Counted from the stretch's first letter, positions 19,681 through 29,643 are shown. The stretch: 64,000 bases of DNA from Solibacillus sp. FSL R7-0668 (GCF_038006205.1 NZ_JBBOUU010000001.1:1056001-1120000); one strand, 5' to 3'. The notes: a model not told the origin generated them from the sequence alone. A program made the numbers and translations.

Positions 19681-19950
19681 ATGCTGTTATCAGAGCTTGC
19701 AGAAAAAGAATTAATTGAAATGGAAAATGGTGTGCGTTATGGCTTTTTGGCGGAAACAGAATGTATATTTGATGCGAAAACAGGAAAAATCATCGGCTTT
19801 GAAATGCCCGCACAAATGGTGAAAATACCATTTCAAAAAAAGAAAGGCGGAATGGTGAAATATATTCCGTGGGAGGAAATCCGACTTATAGGGGAAGATC
19901 GTATCTTATTTCATAAAACAACATCAACATTAAAGCAGATTGAACGATGA
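19681..19950 (+). CDS. ymxH: YlmC/YmxH family sporulation protein (PRC-barrel)
   Basis: Small PRC-barrel protein of 89 residues. The opening LLSELAEKELIEMENG and the KYIPWEEIRLIGEDRIL segment are typical of the YlmC/YmxH family, which is confined to spore formers. The molecular role is unknown. It has a strong AAAGGAGG ribosome site, sits behind a sigma-K-like promoter and overlaps dpaA by four bases. It is therefore probably made in the mother cell with dipicolinate synthase. Confidence 0.88.
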   Translation: MLLSELAEKELIEMENGVRYGFLAETECIFDAKTGKIIGFEMPAQMVKIPFQKKKGGMVKYIPWEEIRLIGEDRILFHKTTSTLKQIER

Positions 19951-20720
19951 ACGAGCGCTGGCTTGTAATAGGAACCGATGAACGTATGAAGTATTTAGCA
20001 AAGCAGCTAACAAATGATTCGCGTACGGTATATTACAAAAATCGAGATGCATGGGACGCAGAGCTCAATAAAACCGCTTTAGAATTTCATCCGACACATA
20101 TTGTGCTACCCATTCAATCGCTTCAGTTAAAGGTCGAGCAGCTTGCAGGCATTAGTCAGGCGCAGATTTTTGTGGGGAGATTGACAGATGAATGGCATGA
20201 CATATTAAAAAATAAAGAGCTCTATTATTACTTGCAAGATGAAACATTTATTTGGAAAAATGCAGCACTCACTGCGGAAGGTTTATTAGCCTATCTTTAT
20301 ACAAAAAATATCAGTGTGCAGCATAAAAGGATACTCATCACTGGCTTTGGTCGAGTAGGTAAGATGCTCGCATTATTTTTAAATCGTTTGCATGCGCAGG
20401 TTATGATAGCTGTTCGTTCGAAGACACAGCAAGCAGAGGCTATTGCCTATGGTTATGAAGGCATTGAACTGAACGAAAAGATGCCTAAAACCGATTTGAT
20501 GATTAATACAATTCCGACAAAGTGGTTGAATGATACCTATCAACCTTTATTGAGCTGTCCGATTTATGATGTCGCATCTGCACCAGGTTGTTTAGATGAG
20601 CTGAAGTTATCTCAATATGAGCTGCTACCAGCATTGCCCGGGAAATTTTTTCCGCAGGCTGCAGCAAGTGTCATGTGTGAGACGGTTTTACGGTTAAGAA
20701 AGGAGCACATCAATGCTTGA
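19947..20720 (+). CDS. dpaA: Dipicolinate synthase subunit A (SpoVFA)
   Basis: Acts with DpaB to oxidise the lysine-pathway dihydrodipicolinate to dipicolinic acid, the calcium chelator of the spore core. It has 257 residues, shorter than the roughly 297 of B. subtilis, mainly in the N-terminal half. The NAD(P)-binding Rossmann motif ITGFGRVGKMLA is near residue 130, followed by NTIP and later PGKFFPQAAA. Its ATG overlaps the ymxH stop, and it overlaps dpaB by eight bases. Confidence 0.92.
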   Translation: MNERWLVIGTDERMKYLAKQLTNDSRTVYYKNRDAWDAELNKTALEFHPTHIVLPIQSLQLKVEQLAGISQAQIFVGRLTDEWHDILKNKELYYYLQDETFIWKNAALTAEGLLAYLYTKNISVQHKRILITGFGRVGKMLALFLNRLHAQVMIAVRSKTQQAEAIAYGYEGIELNEKMPKTDLMINTIPTKWLNDTYQPLLSCPIYDVASAPGCLDELKLSQYELLPALPGKFFPQAAASVMCETVLRLRKEHINA

Positions 20721-21303
20721 AGGAAAACGAATCGGATTAGGTATCACAGCATCACATTGTACGTATGAGGATGTTGTACCGAAAATTACAGATTTACGCA
20801 ATGCGGGAGCAACGGTTGTACCGATTATTACACCGTCCGTGCTACATGCCGCAACACGTTTTGGAACAGGAGAAGAGTGGATTGAAAAAATCGAGGCGCT
20901 CGCCGGTGAAAAGGTGGTCAGCTCGATTGCCGAAGCAGAGCCATTCGGGCCGAAAAATCCACTTGATTGTATGGTTATTGCGCCATTAACAGGGAATTCC
21001 CTTAGTAAATTTGCCAATGCTTCAACAGATAGTGCGGTATTAATGGCGGCCAAGGCAACACTTCGCAATGGCTCACCCGTTGTCCTCGGTATTTCTACAA
21101 ATGATGCACTTGGGTTAAACGGTATGAATTTAATGAAATTAATGAATGCCAAAAACATTTTCTTCATTCCATTCGGTCAAGATGATCCAATAAAAAAACC
21201 TACGTCCTGTATAGCAGATTTCACAAAAATGCTCGATACTGTCGCATATGCGCTCGCTCATAAAAAACAAATCCAACCTATATTTATACAATATTTTAAA
21301 TAA
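20713..21303 (+). CDS. dpaB: Dipicolinate synthase subunit B (SpoVFB), flavoprotein
   Basis: Flavoprotein subunit of dipicolinate synthase with 196 residues, the usual length. MLEGKRIGLGITASHCTYE and MVIAPLTGNSLSKFANA are typical of this HFCD-type (Dfp-like) flavoprotein family. It overlaps dpaA by eight bases; its ribosome site AGAAAGGAG lies inside the dpaA end. asd has its own promoter just downstream. Confidence 0.94.
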   Translation: MLEGKRIGLGITASHCTYEDVVPKITDLRNAGATVVPIITPSVLHAATRFGTGEEWIEKIEALAGEKVVSSIAEAEPFGPKNPLDCMVIAPLTGNSLSKFANASTDSAVLMAAKATLRNGSPVVLGISTNDALGLNGMNLMKLMNAKNIFFIPFGQDDPIKKPTSCIADFTKMLDTVAYALAHKKQIQPIFIQYFK

Positions 21304-21313
21304 TCAAATAACC

Positions 21314-21343
21314 TTACACAATTCAAATAATTTATGTTACAAT
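21314..21343 (+). promoter_or_regulatory. Sigma-A promoter for asd-dapA, extended -10
   Basis: TTACAC (21314-21319), an 18-bp spacer and TACAAT (21338-21343), with TGT just before the -10. The untranslated leader would be only about 40 bases, too short for a lysine riboswitch. Confidence 0.6.
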
Positions 21344-21388
21344 ATCCAACATTATATACATACCGATTAATTATAGGAGAGATGAGAT

Positions 21389-22429
21389 ATGAAAAAAAAA
21401 TTAAATGTGGCAGTAGTTGGTGCAACAGGAGCAGTAGGAACAAAAATAATGGAAAAGTTAGTAGAGCGCAACTTCCCAATCGAATCAATCAAATTTTTAG
21501 CTTCGGCTCGTTCTGCTGGAAATCCAATCGAATTTAATGGTGAGCAATATAAAATTGAAGAAGCAACACCAGAAAGCTTTGAAGGTGTAGATGTTGCATT
21601 ATTCTCTGCTGGGGGCTCTGTATCAGAGGCATTAGCGCCAGAAGCAGCAAAACGTGGGGCAATTGTTATCGATAACACAAGTCACTTCCGTATGGACCCA
21701 GAAGTGCCGCTTGTAGTACCAGAAGTAAACCGCCATGCTCTCAAAACAATTCCTAAAGGGATTATTGCAAATCCGAACTGTTCAACAATCCAAATGGTTG
21801 CAGCCCTTCAACCAATTCGTGAAAAATTTGGTTTAACAAAAGTCATCGTATCGACATACCAGGCTGTTTCAGGTTCAGGAATTGCAGCAATTGAAGAATT
21901 ACGTGAGCAAAGCGGACAATGGGAAGCTGGTAAAAATGTAAAGGCCAGCGTATTACCAGTAAAATCAGATGAAAAACATTATCCAATCGCACGTAATGTG
22001 ATTCCACAAATTGATAAATTCACAGATAACGGCTTTACGTATGAAGAAATGAAAATGATCAATGAAACGAAAAAGATTATGGAAGCACCTGACATGAATG
22101 TAGCTGCTACATGTGTACGTGTGCCAGTAGTTTCAGGTCACTCAGAATCTGTATACATCGAGCTAGAGCAAGAAGCAACGGTACAAGAGATCTTTGCTGT
22201 GTTAAAAGATGCACCAGGCATTACATTGCAAGATGATATTACACAACAGCTCTACCCAATGCCGATTTTTGCAGAAAACGAAGAAGCAACATTTGTTGGA
22301 CGTATTCGTCAAGATTTAGATAATAAAAAAGGCTTCCACTTATGGATTGTGTCAGATAACTTGCTAAAAGGTGCTGCACTAAATTCTATTCAAATTGCAG
22401 AAGCGATGTTAGAGGATAACTTACTATAA
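21389..22429 (+). CDS. asd: Aspartate-semialdehyde dehydrogenase
   Basis: Reduces aspartyl phosphate to aspartate semialdehyde for lysine, DAP, threonine and methionine synthesis. It has 346 residues. The NADP-binding motif VVGATGAVGTKIME opens the protein. The active-site cysteine is Cys131 in ANPNCSTIQM, and the C-terminal half has the expected RVPVVSGHSE. A GGAGAGATGAG region supplies the ribosome site. dapA follows after 15 bases; the dapG aspartokinase that separates them in B. subtilis is not here. Confidence 0.96.
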   Translation: MKKKLNVAVVGATGAVGTKIMEKLVERNFPIESIKFLASARSAGNPIEFNGEQYKIEEATPESFEGVDVALFSAGGSVSEALAPEAAKRGAIVIDNTSHFRMDPEVPLVVPEVNRHALKTIPKGIIANPNCSTIQMVAALQPIREKFGLTKVIVSTYQAVSGSGIAAIEELREQSGQWEAGKNVKASVLPVKSDEKHYPIARNVIPQIDKFTDNGFTYEEMKMINETKKIMEAPDMNVAATCVRVPVVSGHSESVYIELEQEATVQEIFAVLKDAPGITLQDDITQQLYPMPIFAENEEATFVGRIRQDLDNKKGFHLWIVSDNLLKGAALNSIQIAEAMLEDNLL

Positions 22430-22444
22430 GAGGGGGATTTACTC

Positions 22445-23356
22445 ATGGATTTTGGACGAATTGGTACAGCGATGATTACGCCATTTAAAAAAGATGGCAC
22501 GATCAATTATCCTGAACTTGAGCGTATTATTAATCATTTAATTGATAATGGGACAGATTGCATTATTGCATGTGGTACAACGTCAGAAAACCCGACCATG
22601 TCAACCGAAGAAAAAATTGAAATTGTCCGCTTCACTGTTGAAAAAGTAGCAGGTCGTGTGCCGGTGATTGCCGGTACAGGAGATAATGAAACAGCTTATT
22701 CAATTATGATGACCCACAAAGCAGAAGAAAACGGTGCAGATGGGATTATGCTTGTAACACCGTATTATAATAAACCAAATCAGCGCGGTATGTATGCCCA
22801 CTTTGAAACGATTGCGAAAGTTACGCAACTGCCTGTTATGTTATACAATGTACCTGGTCGAACAGGTGCCAATATTTTGGCTGAAACAACGATTGCATTA
22901 AGTCGAGATGTGGATAATATTACATGCATTAAAGAAGCGAGCGGTAATTTAGACCAAATGGGAGATATTATCGAAAACGTCGAGCCAGATTTTCACGTCT
23001 ACTCAGGCGATGATGGCTTAACATTACCGTTACTTGCGATTGGTGGTCGTGGTATTATTTCGGTAGCATCTCATATCGTCGGAAAAGATATGCAGCAAAT
23101 GATTCGTGCCTTTGAAGAAGGTCGTCATCAAGAGGCCGCGCAAATTCACAGAGCGTTATTACCACTTGTACGTGCGCTATTTGCACAGCCAAATCCATCG
23201 CCAATTAAATACGCGATGACAAAACTAGGCTTTGATACATTAGATGTACGTATGCCAATGATGGAAATGCTACCAGAGGAAAAGGCGGCATTCGATCAAA
23301 TTTGGAATACTTATCAAGCAAAAGCCGAGAAGTTCCGCGCATTACAAAATAACTAA
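22445..23356 (+). CDS. dapA: 4-hydroxy-tetrahydrodipicolinate synthase
   Basis: Condenses pyruvate with aspartate semialdehyde in the lysine and DAP branch, which also feeds dipicolinate. It is a TIM barrel of 303 residues. The Schiff-base lysine is Lys163 in CIKEASGN, the catalytic tyrosine is Tyr134 in LYNVPGRTG, and the GTTSENPT motif is near residue 46. The AGAGGGGGA ribosome site lies 9-10 bases before the ATG. It is slightly longer than the 290 residues of B. subtilis, with the extra part at the C-terminus. A terminator follows. Confidence 0.96.
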   Translation: MDFGRIGTAMITPFKKDGTINYPELERIINHLIDNGTDCIIACGTTSENPTMSTEEKIEIVRFTVEKVAGRVPVIAGTGDNETAYSIMMTHKAEENGADGIMLVTPYYNKPNQRGMYAHFETIAKVTQLPVMLYNVPGRTGANILAETTIALSRDVDNITCIKEASGNLDQMGDIIENVEPDFHVYSGDDGLTLPLLAIGGRGIISVASHIVGKDMQQMIRAFEEGRHQEAAQIHRALLPLVRALFAQPNPSPIKYAMTKLGFDTLDVRMPMMEMLPEEKAAFDQIWNTYQAKAEKFRALQNN

Positions 23357-23360
23357 TAGA

Positions 23361-23400
23361 AACAACCACCACTCTAAAATTGAGCTGGTGGTTGTTTTGC
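23361..23400 (+). terminator. Intrinsic terminator after dapA
   Basis: AACAACCACCA (23361-23371) pairs perfectly with TGGTGGTTGTT (23386-23396). A short inner CTC/GAG stem lies within, and the tail is T-rich. Confidence 0.88.
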
Positions 23401-23446
23401 ATTTTGATTGGATTATCTATTCCCATTAGAAATATCATTTTTTTAT

Positions 23447-23475
23447 TTGTACTAACGCCATTTCCACCGTATAAT
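23447..23475 (+). promoter_or_regulatory. Sigma-A promoter for rnjB
   Basis: TTGTAC (23447-23452), a 17-bp spacer and consensus TATAAT (23470-23475). It also settles the rnjB start, because the in-frame ATG at 23474 lies inside the -10 element and cannot be used from this promoter. Confidence 0.75.
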
Positions 23476-23521
23476 GAAATCTAAGTGGTTGCTGTTCGGA
23501 ACATTTTTAGGAGGAAACAAA

Positions 23522-25189
23522 GTGACAAAGACAAAAAACGAGTTAATCCGTGTCATCCCGCTTGGCGGCGTTGGTGAGATCGGAAAATCAATGTATGTAA
23601 TTGAAATCGACGAAGAGCTTTTCGTAGTAGACAGTGGGTTAATGTTCCCAGAGGACGAAATGCTAGGAATCGATATCGTTATTCCAGATATTACGTATTT
23701 AGAAGAAAATAAAGAACGTGTAAAGGGGATTTTCTTAACGCACGGACATGAGGATGCAATTGGTTCGATCGCCTATGTATTAAAGAAAGTAAAGGCACCT
23801 GTATACGGTTCGAAATTATCAATCGCACTCGCAAAAGAACATTTAAAGGAATTACCAGCACCTTACCAAGTGAAGTTCTTCGAGGTAACGAGCAATAGTC
23901 GTATGAACTTCAACTCAACGTATGTGACATTTTTCCACACAACACATAGTATTCCAGATTCACTAGGGATTGTGTTCCATACATCTGAAGGGGCAATTGT
24001 TCATACGGGTGAATTTAAATTTGACCAAGCGGCGAAAGGCAAGTTCAAGCCGGATTTAGCAAAAATGGCGATGCTAGGTGAAGAAGGCGTATTTATGCTA
24101 CTTTCGGAGTCAATTGAAGCAGATCGCCCAGGCTATACGACGAGTGAAGCAGTTATCGCAGAAGAATTACAAAAAACATTCCATACAGCACCGGGCCGTA
24201 TTATTGTAGCACTTTATGCATCAAACTTTATTCGTATTCAACAAGTATTCACACAAGCAGCCGATTCATACCGTAAAGTAGCGGTAGTTGGAAAGTCATT
24301 AGAAAAAATAGTTGATATTGGTGTAAATTTAGGTTACCTAGAGATTGATGAAGATACGATTATTCCAGTGAACGAAATTAGTAAATATGAAGATGATGAA
24401 ATTATAATTATGGCAACAGGTAATAAAGGTGAACCACTTGATGCGCTTGACAAAATCGTGCGCAAACACCACCGTGATGTCAAAATTAAAAATACAGATA
24501 CTGTATTAATTACATTCACACCATCTCCATCGATGGAAGTACAAATGTATAATACGATGAACCAATTAGCAAAAGCAGGAGCGCATGTCTTAACATCAAA
24601 CAAAAAAGTACATGTGTCGGGTCATGGTAGTGCAGAAGATTTAAAATTAATGTTAAACTTCATGAAGCCAAAGTATTTTGTGCCGATTCAAGGCGAATAC
24701 CGCATGTTAATTGCGCACTCCAAATTAGCACAAGAAGTAGGGCTACAAAAGTCGCAAATCTTCATCGCAGATAAGGGCGATATTATCGAATACAAAAATG
24801 GCAAAATGCGCATGACGGGTCGTGTACAAGCCGGTAATGTCTTAATCGATGGAATCGGTATTGGGGATGTTGGCAACATCGTATTACGTGATCGTAAATT
24901 ATTATCACAGGATGGTATTTTCATTGTTGTCGTAACGTTAAACCGTGCACAAAAGAAAATTGCGTCAGGTCCAGAAATTTTATCGCGCGGCTTCGTCTAT
25001 GTACGTGAGTCAGAGCAGCTAATGGAAGAGGCATCAGATATTGCGCGCCAGGTAATTGAAAAATACGTGGGCAAAGAAACGTTCGAATGGACAAACATTA
25101 AGCAAGAAATTCGCGACACATTAAATCAATATTTATTCCAAAAAACAAAGCGTCGTCCAATGATTATTCCGATTATTATGGAATACTAG
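23522..25189 (+). CDS. rnjB: Ribonuclease J2
   Basis: Metallo-beta-lactamase/beta-CASP RNase that partners RNase J1 in mRNA decay. From GTG at 23522 it has 555 residues, the expected length, and a TTAGGAGG ribosome site. The metal motif reads HGHEDAIG at 74-81, where active J1 enzymes have HGHEDHIG; the second histidine (position 79) is alanine. That degenerate site is characteristic of J2. Other elements include HSIPDSLGI, the beta-CASP core and the C-terminal domain. Confidence 0.93.
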   Translation: MTKTKNELIRVIPLGGVGEIGKSMYVIEIDEELFVVDSGLMFPEDEMLGIDIVIPDITYLEENKERVKGIFLTHGHEDAIGSIAYVLKKVKAPVYGSKLSIALAKEHLKELPAPYQVKFFEVTSNSRMNFNSTYVTFFHTTHSIPDSLGIVFHTSEGAIVHTGEFKFDQAAKGKFKPDLAKMAMLGEEGVFMLLSESIEADRPGYTTSEAVIAEELQKTFHTAPGRIIVALYASNFIRIQQVFTQAADSYRKVAVVGKSLEKIVDIGVNLGYLEIDEDTIIPVNEISKYEDDEIIIMATGNKGEPLDALDKIVRKHHRDVKIKNTDTVLITFTPSPSMEVQMYNTMNQLAKAGAHVLTSNKKVHVSGHGSAEDLKLMLNFMKPKYFVPIQGEYRMLIAHSKLAQEVGLQKSQIFIADKGDIIEYKNGKMRMTGRVQAGNVLIDGIGIGDVGNIVLRDRKLLSQDGIFIVVVTLNRAQKKIASGPEILSRGFVYVRESEQLMEEASDIARQVIEKYVGKETFEWTNIKQEIRDTLNQYLFQKTKRRPMIIPIIMEY

Positions 25190-25204
25190 GAATCGCAAAA
25201 ATTG

Positions 25205-25245
25205 AAAAGGGTTTTCTTACAGCCGTGTGAGAAAGCCCTTTTTGT
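25205..25245 (+). terminator. Intrinsic terminator after rnjB
   Basis: A 17-bp stem (25205-25221 with 25226-25242) with two G-T wobbles and a GCCG loop, ending in a T-run. spoIIIE starts only 40 bases later. Confidence 0.88.
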
Positions 25246-25282
25246 AACTATGAAAGCAGTAAAGAAGTAGGTGAACAAACCA

Positions 25283-27565
25283 ATGGCACGACAAGCAAAA
25301 GCGGGGAAAGCGAAAGCAAAATCAAAAAATAAGCCAACATTAAAGGCAAAGGGTAAAAAAGAGCTACATCCGCTCGCATATGAAATTATCGGGCTCGTGT
25401 TAATCGCGCTCGCTATCATTGAGTTTTTAGAATTCGGACTAGTCGGGAGATGGCTGCATTCGATTGCGATGTTTTTCTTTGGCAATCTGCATTTTATTAT
25501 TCCGCTATTAGCTTTTATTATTTCGGGTATGCTAATGGTCAAACGTCGTGGCGTTGCCTTTACAACACGAATCATTTATGGTGTGTTATTTGTCGGGATG
25601 AGTTTAACCATTTTTAGTCATAGCATGTTATTTGAGCAATTGCATAATACGAATGCTTTATTATCGAATTCCGTATTAAAAGAAACATGGCGTATTTTAA
25701 TTAGTACAGATGGCATCATCAATCGCAGCAATGCACTAGGTGGCGGTATGATTGGTGGACTATTATTTAGTATTTTACATGTGTTGTTTGATGCAGGTGG
25801 TGCCAAAATTGCCGCCTTTGTTCTACTGGCAATTGGTGTGATTTTAATTACAGGGAAAGCATTTGTCCCGATTTTAGTAGAAAAAGCCCCTGCTGTAAAA
25901 GGGAAGGTGAAATTACCAAAGCGCCGAGCTAAAGAGCCACCACAGGAATCGAAAAAAAGAGCGCGTCGCCCGCAACAAGAGGTAGAAGAAGAAACGTTCG
26001 AGCCAGATTATGAAGAACTTGTGATTACAGCAGCAAATCACGAACCAGCCTATGTTTCGCCTGCTACTGAGGAAAATCAGTCACCACCCGTCATGGAGCA
26101 AGAGGAGGTTGAGATACCAGCACTTGTACAGGATCCTGCCCCAACTCAGCAAGCCTATAAATTACCGTCGATTCAATTATTGAATGCCCCACCACAGCAT
26201 GACCAAAGTGGGGAGTATTCTATTATTCAAACGAATGCCAAAAAGCTGGAGCAAACGTTCGCAAGCTTTGGTGTAAAAGCCAAAGTGACACAGGCGCATT
26301 TAGGACCGGCTGTTACGAAATACGAGGTCATGCCAGATACGGGCGTGAAGGTAAGTAAAATTGTTGGCCTGCAAGATGATTTAGCATTGGCGCTTGCTGC
26401 AAAGGATATTCGAATTGAAGCACCCATCCCAGGGAAGTCGGCAGTGGGGATTGAAGTGCCAAATGGAGAAATTGCGATGGTCACATTACGTGAAGTCATC
26501 GAAGCGAATGAACAGGTTAAGCCTAATTCGAAACTTTTTGTTAGTCTCGGACGTGATGTAACAGGGCAAGCCATTTCAGCGGAATTAAACCGAATGCCAC
26601 ACTTACTCGTTGCAGGTTCGACCGGAAGTGGGAAAAGTGTCTGTATTAATGGCATCATTGTGTCATTGTTAATGCGTAGTACACCGAGTGAAGTGCGCCT
26701 CATGATGATTGACCCTAAAATGGTAGAGCTGAGTGTCTATAACGGAATTCCTCATTTATTAGCGCCTGTTGTGACGGATGCGAGAAAAGCAGCACAGGCT
26801 TTACAAAAGGTAGTAGCCGAAATGGAGCGCCGCTATGATTTGTTTTCAACTTCTGGCACGCGTAATATTGAAGGCTATAATGAATATATTTTGCGCCATA
26901 ATATAGAAACAGGTGAGGAACAACCGAAGCTACCGTTTATCGTTGTGATTGTGGATGAGTTAGCGGATTTAATGATGGTTGCTTCACATGAGGTGGAAGA
27001 TGCGATTACACGTTTAGCGCAAATGGCACGTGCTGCAGGGATTCATTTGATTATTGCGACACAGCGTCCATCGGTAGACGTCATTACCGGCATTATTAAA
27101 GCAAATATTCCGTCCCGTATTGCCTTTGCTGTATCATCTGCTGTTGATTCGCGTACCATTTTAGATATGGGTGGTGCCGAGCGCTTGTTAGGGCGTGGCG
27201 ATATGCTTTATTTACCAGCTGGTGCATCCAAACCCGTTCGCGTACAAGGTGCGTTTGTAAGTGATCAAGAAGTGGAAAAGGTCATTGACAGTGTAGTAGA
27301 ACAACAAAAGGCACAATACGAGGAGGCCATGATTCCAACTGATGAACCAGTAGCAAATGAATTAGATGATACAGATGAGCTTTATGAGGAAGCAGTGCAG
27401 CTTGTATTAGAGATGCAAACCGCATCTGTGTCATTATTACAGCGTCGATTCCGTATAGGCTATTCTCGGGCTGCGCGAATCGTGGATCAAATGGAAGCAC
27501 GTGGCGTAGTCGGACCTTCTGAAGGAAGTAAACCAAGACAAGTGTTAGGAAATCGTTATAATTGA
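25283..27565 (+). CDS. spoIIIE: DNA translocase SpoIIIE/FtsK
   Basis: Membrane-anchored ATPase that pumps chromosomal DNA across the division or sporulation septum. It has 760 residues. A basic N-terminus is followed by four membrane segments (residues about 30-190), a charged linker to about 300, the motor with Walker A GSTGSGKS at 445-452 and Walker [14 protein letters not shown], and the gamma winged helix ([20 protein letters not shown]) that reads orienting sequences. ATG at 25283 is preferred because AGTAGGTGA precedes it; the in-frame GTG at 25271 is part of that site. tepA, next to it in B. subtilis, is absent. Confidence 0.95.
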   Translation: MARQAKAGKAKAKSKNKPTLKAKGKKELHPLAYEIIGLVLIALAIIEFLEFGLVGRWLHSIAMFFFGNLHFIIPLLAFIISGMLMVKRRGVAFTTRIIYGVLFVGMSLTIFSHSMLFEQLHNTNALLSNSVLKETWRILISTDGIINRSNALGGGMIGGLLFSILHVLFDAGGAKIAAFVLLAIGVILITGKAFVPILVEKAPAVKGKVKLPKRRAKEPPQESKKRARRPQQEVEEETFEPDYEELVITAANHEPAYVSPATEENQSPPVMEQEEVEIPALVQDPAPTQQAYKLPSIQLLNAPPQHDQSGEYSIIQTNAKKLEQTFASFGVKAKVTQAHLGPAVTKYEVMPDTGVKVSKIVGLQDDLALALAAKDIRIEAPIPGKSAVGIEVPNGEIAMVTLREVIEANEQVKPNSKLFVSLGRDVTGQAISAELNRMPHLLVAGSTGSGKSVCINGIIVSLLMRSTPSEVRLMMIDPKMVELSVYNGIPHLLAPVVTDARKAAQALQKVVAEMERRYDLFSTSGTRNIEGYNEYILRHNIETGEEQPKLPFIVVIVDELADLMMVASHEVEDAITRLAQMARAAGIHLIIATQRPSVDVITGIIKANIPSRIAFAVSSAVDSRTILDMGGAERLLGRGDMLYLPAGASKPVRVQGAFVSDQEVEKVIDSVVEQQKAQYEEAMIPTDEPVANELDDTDELYEEAVQLVLEMQTASVSLLQRRFRIGYSRAARIVDQMEARGVVGPSEGSKPRQVLGNRYN

Positions 27566-27670
27566 GTAATAAATTAAATAAAAATAGTTTTCTGAAATTG
27601 ATTATTTCTATGTGTTTTCCAATAATTTAGCTCAATATTTCCTTTAACATGACACAATTCTAGAAATATG

Positions 27671-27740
27671 TTTTCTTTTTGGGTGTAAAGTGTTATATTA
27701 TTTACGAATTAGTAGGAATGTTGTACATCAGATGTCTGAT
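27671..27740 (+). promoter_or_regulatory. Promoter and palindromic operator of the GntR gene
   Basis: TTTTCT (27671-27676), a 17-bp spacer and TATATT (27694-27699), with TGT completing an extended -10. About 21 bases past the expected start lies a perfect palindrome, ATCAGA-TG-TCTGAT (27727-27740). This is a likely GntR-family operator for autoregulation; no second perfect copy was seen before nupN or nupO. Confidence 0.6.
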
Positions 27741-27765
27741 CTCTATGTTATGGTGGTGATATTAA

Positions 27766-28494
27766 GTGTCCATTAAAGCTGATCATCGTCATTTATACTT
27801 ACAAGTGATTGATCGTTTGAAATCGGATATTGATAAAGGGGTTTATCGTGAGAACGAAAAATTACCGTCAGAGTTCGAGCTTTCAAAAACGCTTGGTGTA
27901 AGTCGTGCAACGCTTCGTGAAGCACTTCGACTATTGGAAGAAGAAAACATCATCGTAAGACGCCATGGTGTCGGCACATTTGTAAATCCAAAACCATTAT
28001 TTACTTCTGGTATTGAGCATTTATCAAGTATATCTTCTATGATTGAAAATGCGGGCATGCAACCTGGTGCGATTTTCATTAGCTCCAAGGAAGAAAAGGC
28101 AACAGAAGATGATGTGGAACGCTTCCAAACTGACATTGATGACAATGTTATCACGATTGAACGTGTAAGAACGGCAGATAATGAGCCGGTCGTTTACTGT
28201 GTAGACAGAGTACCAGCGAATCTTTTGCCCAAAGAATTTTTAAACAATCAAAATGTTTCAATTTTTTCGGCTTTAGAGCAAACAGGCAATATTCGTGTTG
28301 CGTATGCAGTCACTTATATTGATCCAGTGGGCTTCCATGACGAAGTTTCTCCAATTTTGAAATGTGGTCCAGAAACGGCTCTACTTGTTTTGAAACAGCT
28401 ACACTACGATGAAAATGATCGTGTAGTGCTTTACTCGAAAAATTATTTCAGAGCTGATAAATTCAGCTTCCATGTAGTACGTAAACGGGTGTAG
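27766..28494 (+). CDS. nupR: GntR/HutC family regulator, YmfC (NupR) type
   Basis: A 242-residue repressor with an N-terminal winged helix ([22 protein letters not shown], split here as [13 protein letters not shown] and [17 protein letters not shown]) and a UTRA effector domain. It corresponds to B. subtilis YmfC, which stands after spoIIIE there too. Here it is directly followed by a complete nucleoside ABC transporter, which supports a role as its nucleoside-responsive repressor. GTG at 27766 has a GGTGGTGA ribosome site. The palindrome at 27727-27740 is its probable operator. The symbol is given on family resemblance and context. Confidence 0.78.
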   Translation: MSIKADHRHLYLQVIDRLKSDIDKGVYRENEKLPSEFELSKTLGVSRATLREALRLLEEENIIVRRHGVGTFVNPKPLFTSGIEHLSSISSMIENAGMQPGAIFISSKEEKATEDDVERFQTDIDDNVITIERVRTADNEPVVYCVDRVPANLLPKEFLNNQNVSIFSALEQTGNIRVAYAVTYIDPVGFHDEVSPILKCGPETALLVLKQLHYDENDRVVLYSKNYFRADKFSFHVVRKRV

Positions 28495-28557
28495 AACAAT
28501 TTTTTTAGATATTCCTGCTAATATCATCAATTAATTACCTTTGAGGGGGACTCATTT

Positions 28558-29643
28558 ATGAAAAAGCGTAAATTTGGTTTATTAATTTCTTCAGTAGTTG
28601 CAACTGGTGCAATCTTAGCTGCTTGTGGTAGCGACGAAGGCAAAGATAAAGAAACAGAAACAAGCACTGGTGCTGGTAACGAAGGCGATACTTTCTCAAT
28701 TGCCATGGTAACAGATGTTGGTGGCGTTGACGACAAATCATTCAACCAATCAGCTTGGGAAGGCGTTCAAAAATTCGGTACTGACAACGGCTTATCTAAA
28801 GGTGATGGCGGCTTCGATTACTTACAATCTCAATCAGACGCTGACTACAACACAAACTTAAACAACTTAATCCGTCGTGACTTCGACTTAGTATTCGGTG
28901 TTGGTTTCATGATGGCAGATGCAATGGGTGAAGTTGCTGGCGAAAATCCAGATGCACAATTAGCATTAATTGACTCAGCAGATGTAACAGCTCCAAACTT
29001 AGTAAACATCCTTTTCAAAGAGCAAGAGGGTGCATTCTTAGCGGGTGTTGTTGCTGCTGAAATGTCTCAAACAGGTAAAATTGGTTTCGTAGGTGGCGTG
29101 GATATCCCAGTTATTAACCGCTTCCATGCTGGTTTCGTTGAAGGTGCAAAAGCAGTAAATCCTGATATTGAAATCCAAGTAAACTACACAGGCGCATTCG
29201 ATGACGCTTCTAAAGGTAAAATCGCTGCGAACTCTATGTACTCTTCAGGCGTAGATATTATTTTCCACGCTGCTGGTGGTACGGGTAACGGTGTATTCTC
29301 AGAAGCAAAAGAGCGTAAAGCAAAAGATCCTAATGCAAACGTATGGGTAATTGGTGTAGATGCTGACCAATATGCGGAAGGTCAAGTGGATGATGCAACA
29401 AACATCACATTAACTTCTATGTTAAAAGGCGTAAACAACGCAGTAGTTGACGTAGCGACAAAAGCAAAAGAAGGTAACTTCCCAGGTGGCGAAACAATCG
29501 TTTACGGCTTAGCTGAAGATGGTGTTGGTTTAGCAGATTCTCGTGGTGCGATTCCACAAGAAGTATTAGATAAAGTAGAAGAATACAAAGAAAAAATTGC
29601 TTCAGGCGAAATTACAGTTTCAGAAGAAAAACCTAAAAAATAA
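28558..29643 (+). CDS. nupN: Nucleoside-binding BMP-family lipoprotein
   Basis: Surface lipoprotein that captures substrate for the NupOPQ transporter. A signal peptide with lipobox ILAAC places the lipidated cysteine at residue 23, followed by an acidic, low-complexity linker. The mature part is a basic-membrane-protein (PF02608) fold: MVTDVGGVDDKSFNQSAWEG, GFVGGVDIPVINRFHAGF and IFHAAGGTGNGVF. It has 361 residues. The codon pattern is that of a highly expressed gene. A strong hairpin directly after it may trim the operon message so that more NupN than NupOPQ is made. Confidence 0.92.
   Translation: MKKRKFGLLISSVVATGAILAACGSDEGKDKETETSTGAGNEGDTFSIAMVTDVGGVDDKSFNQSAWEGVQKFGTDNGLSKGDGGFDYLQSQSDADYNTNLNNLIRRDFDLVFGVGFMMADAMGEVAGENPDAQLALIDSADVTAPNLVNILFKEQEGAFLAGVVAAEMSQTGKIGFVGGVDIPVINRFHAGFVEGAKAVNPDIEIQVNYTGAFDDASKGKIAANSMYSSGVDIIFHAAGGTGNGVFSEAKERKAKDPNANVWVIGVDADQYAEGQVDDATNITLTSMLKGVNNAVVDVATKAKEGNFPGGETIVYGLAEDGVGLADSRGAIPQEVLDKVEEYKEKIASGEITVSEEKPKK

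Noticed and set aside
20694-21167. Open frame of 157 codons on the minus strand across dpaB
   Set aside because: It is an antisense shadow of dpaB with no ribosome site and no recognisable protein features.
21344-21388. Lysine riboswitch before asd
   Set aside because: The leader from the likely promoter is only about 40 bases, far too short for the L-box aptamer, and none of its conserved helices is seen.
26227-26703. Open frame of 158 codons on the minus strand across spoIIIE
   Set aside because: It is antisense to a conserved coding region, serine- and threonine-rich in the manner of shadow frames, and has no start signals.
28495-28557. Purine riboswitch before nupN
   Set aside because: The 63-base gap lacks the three-way junction core of the aptamer and holds only a ribosome site.
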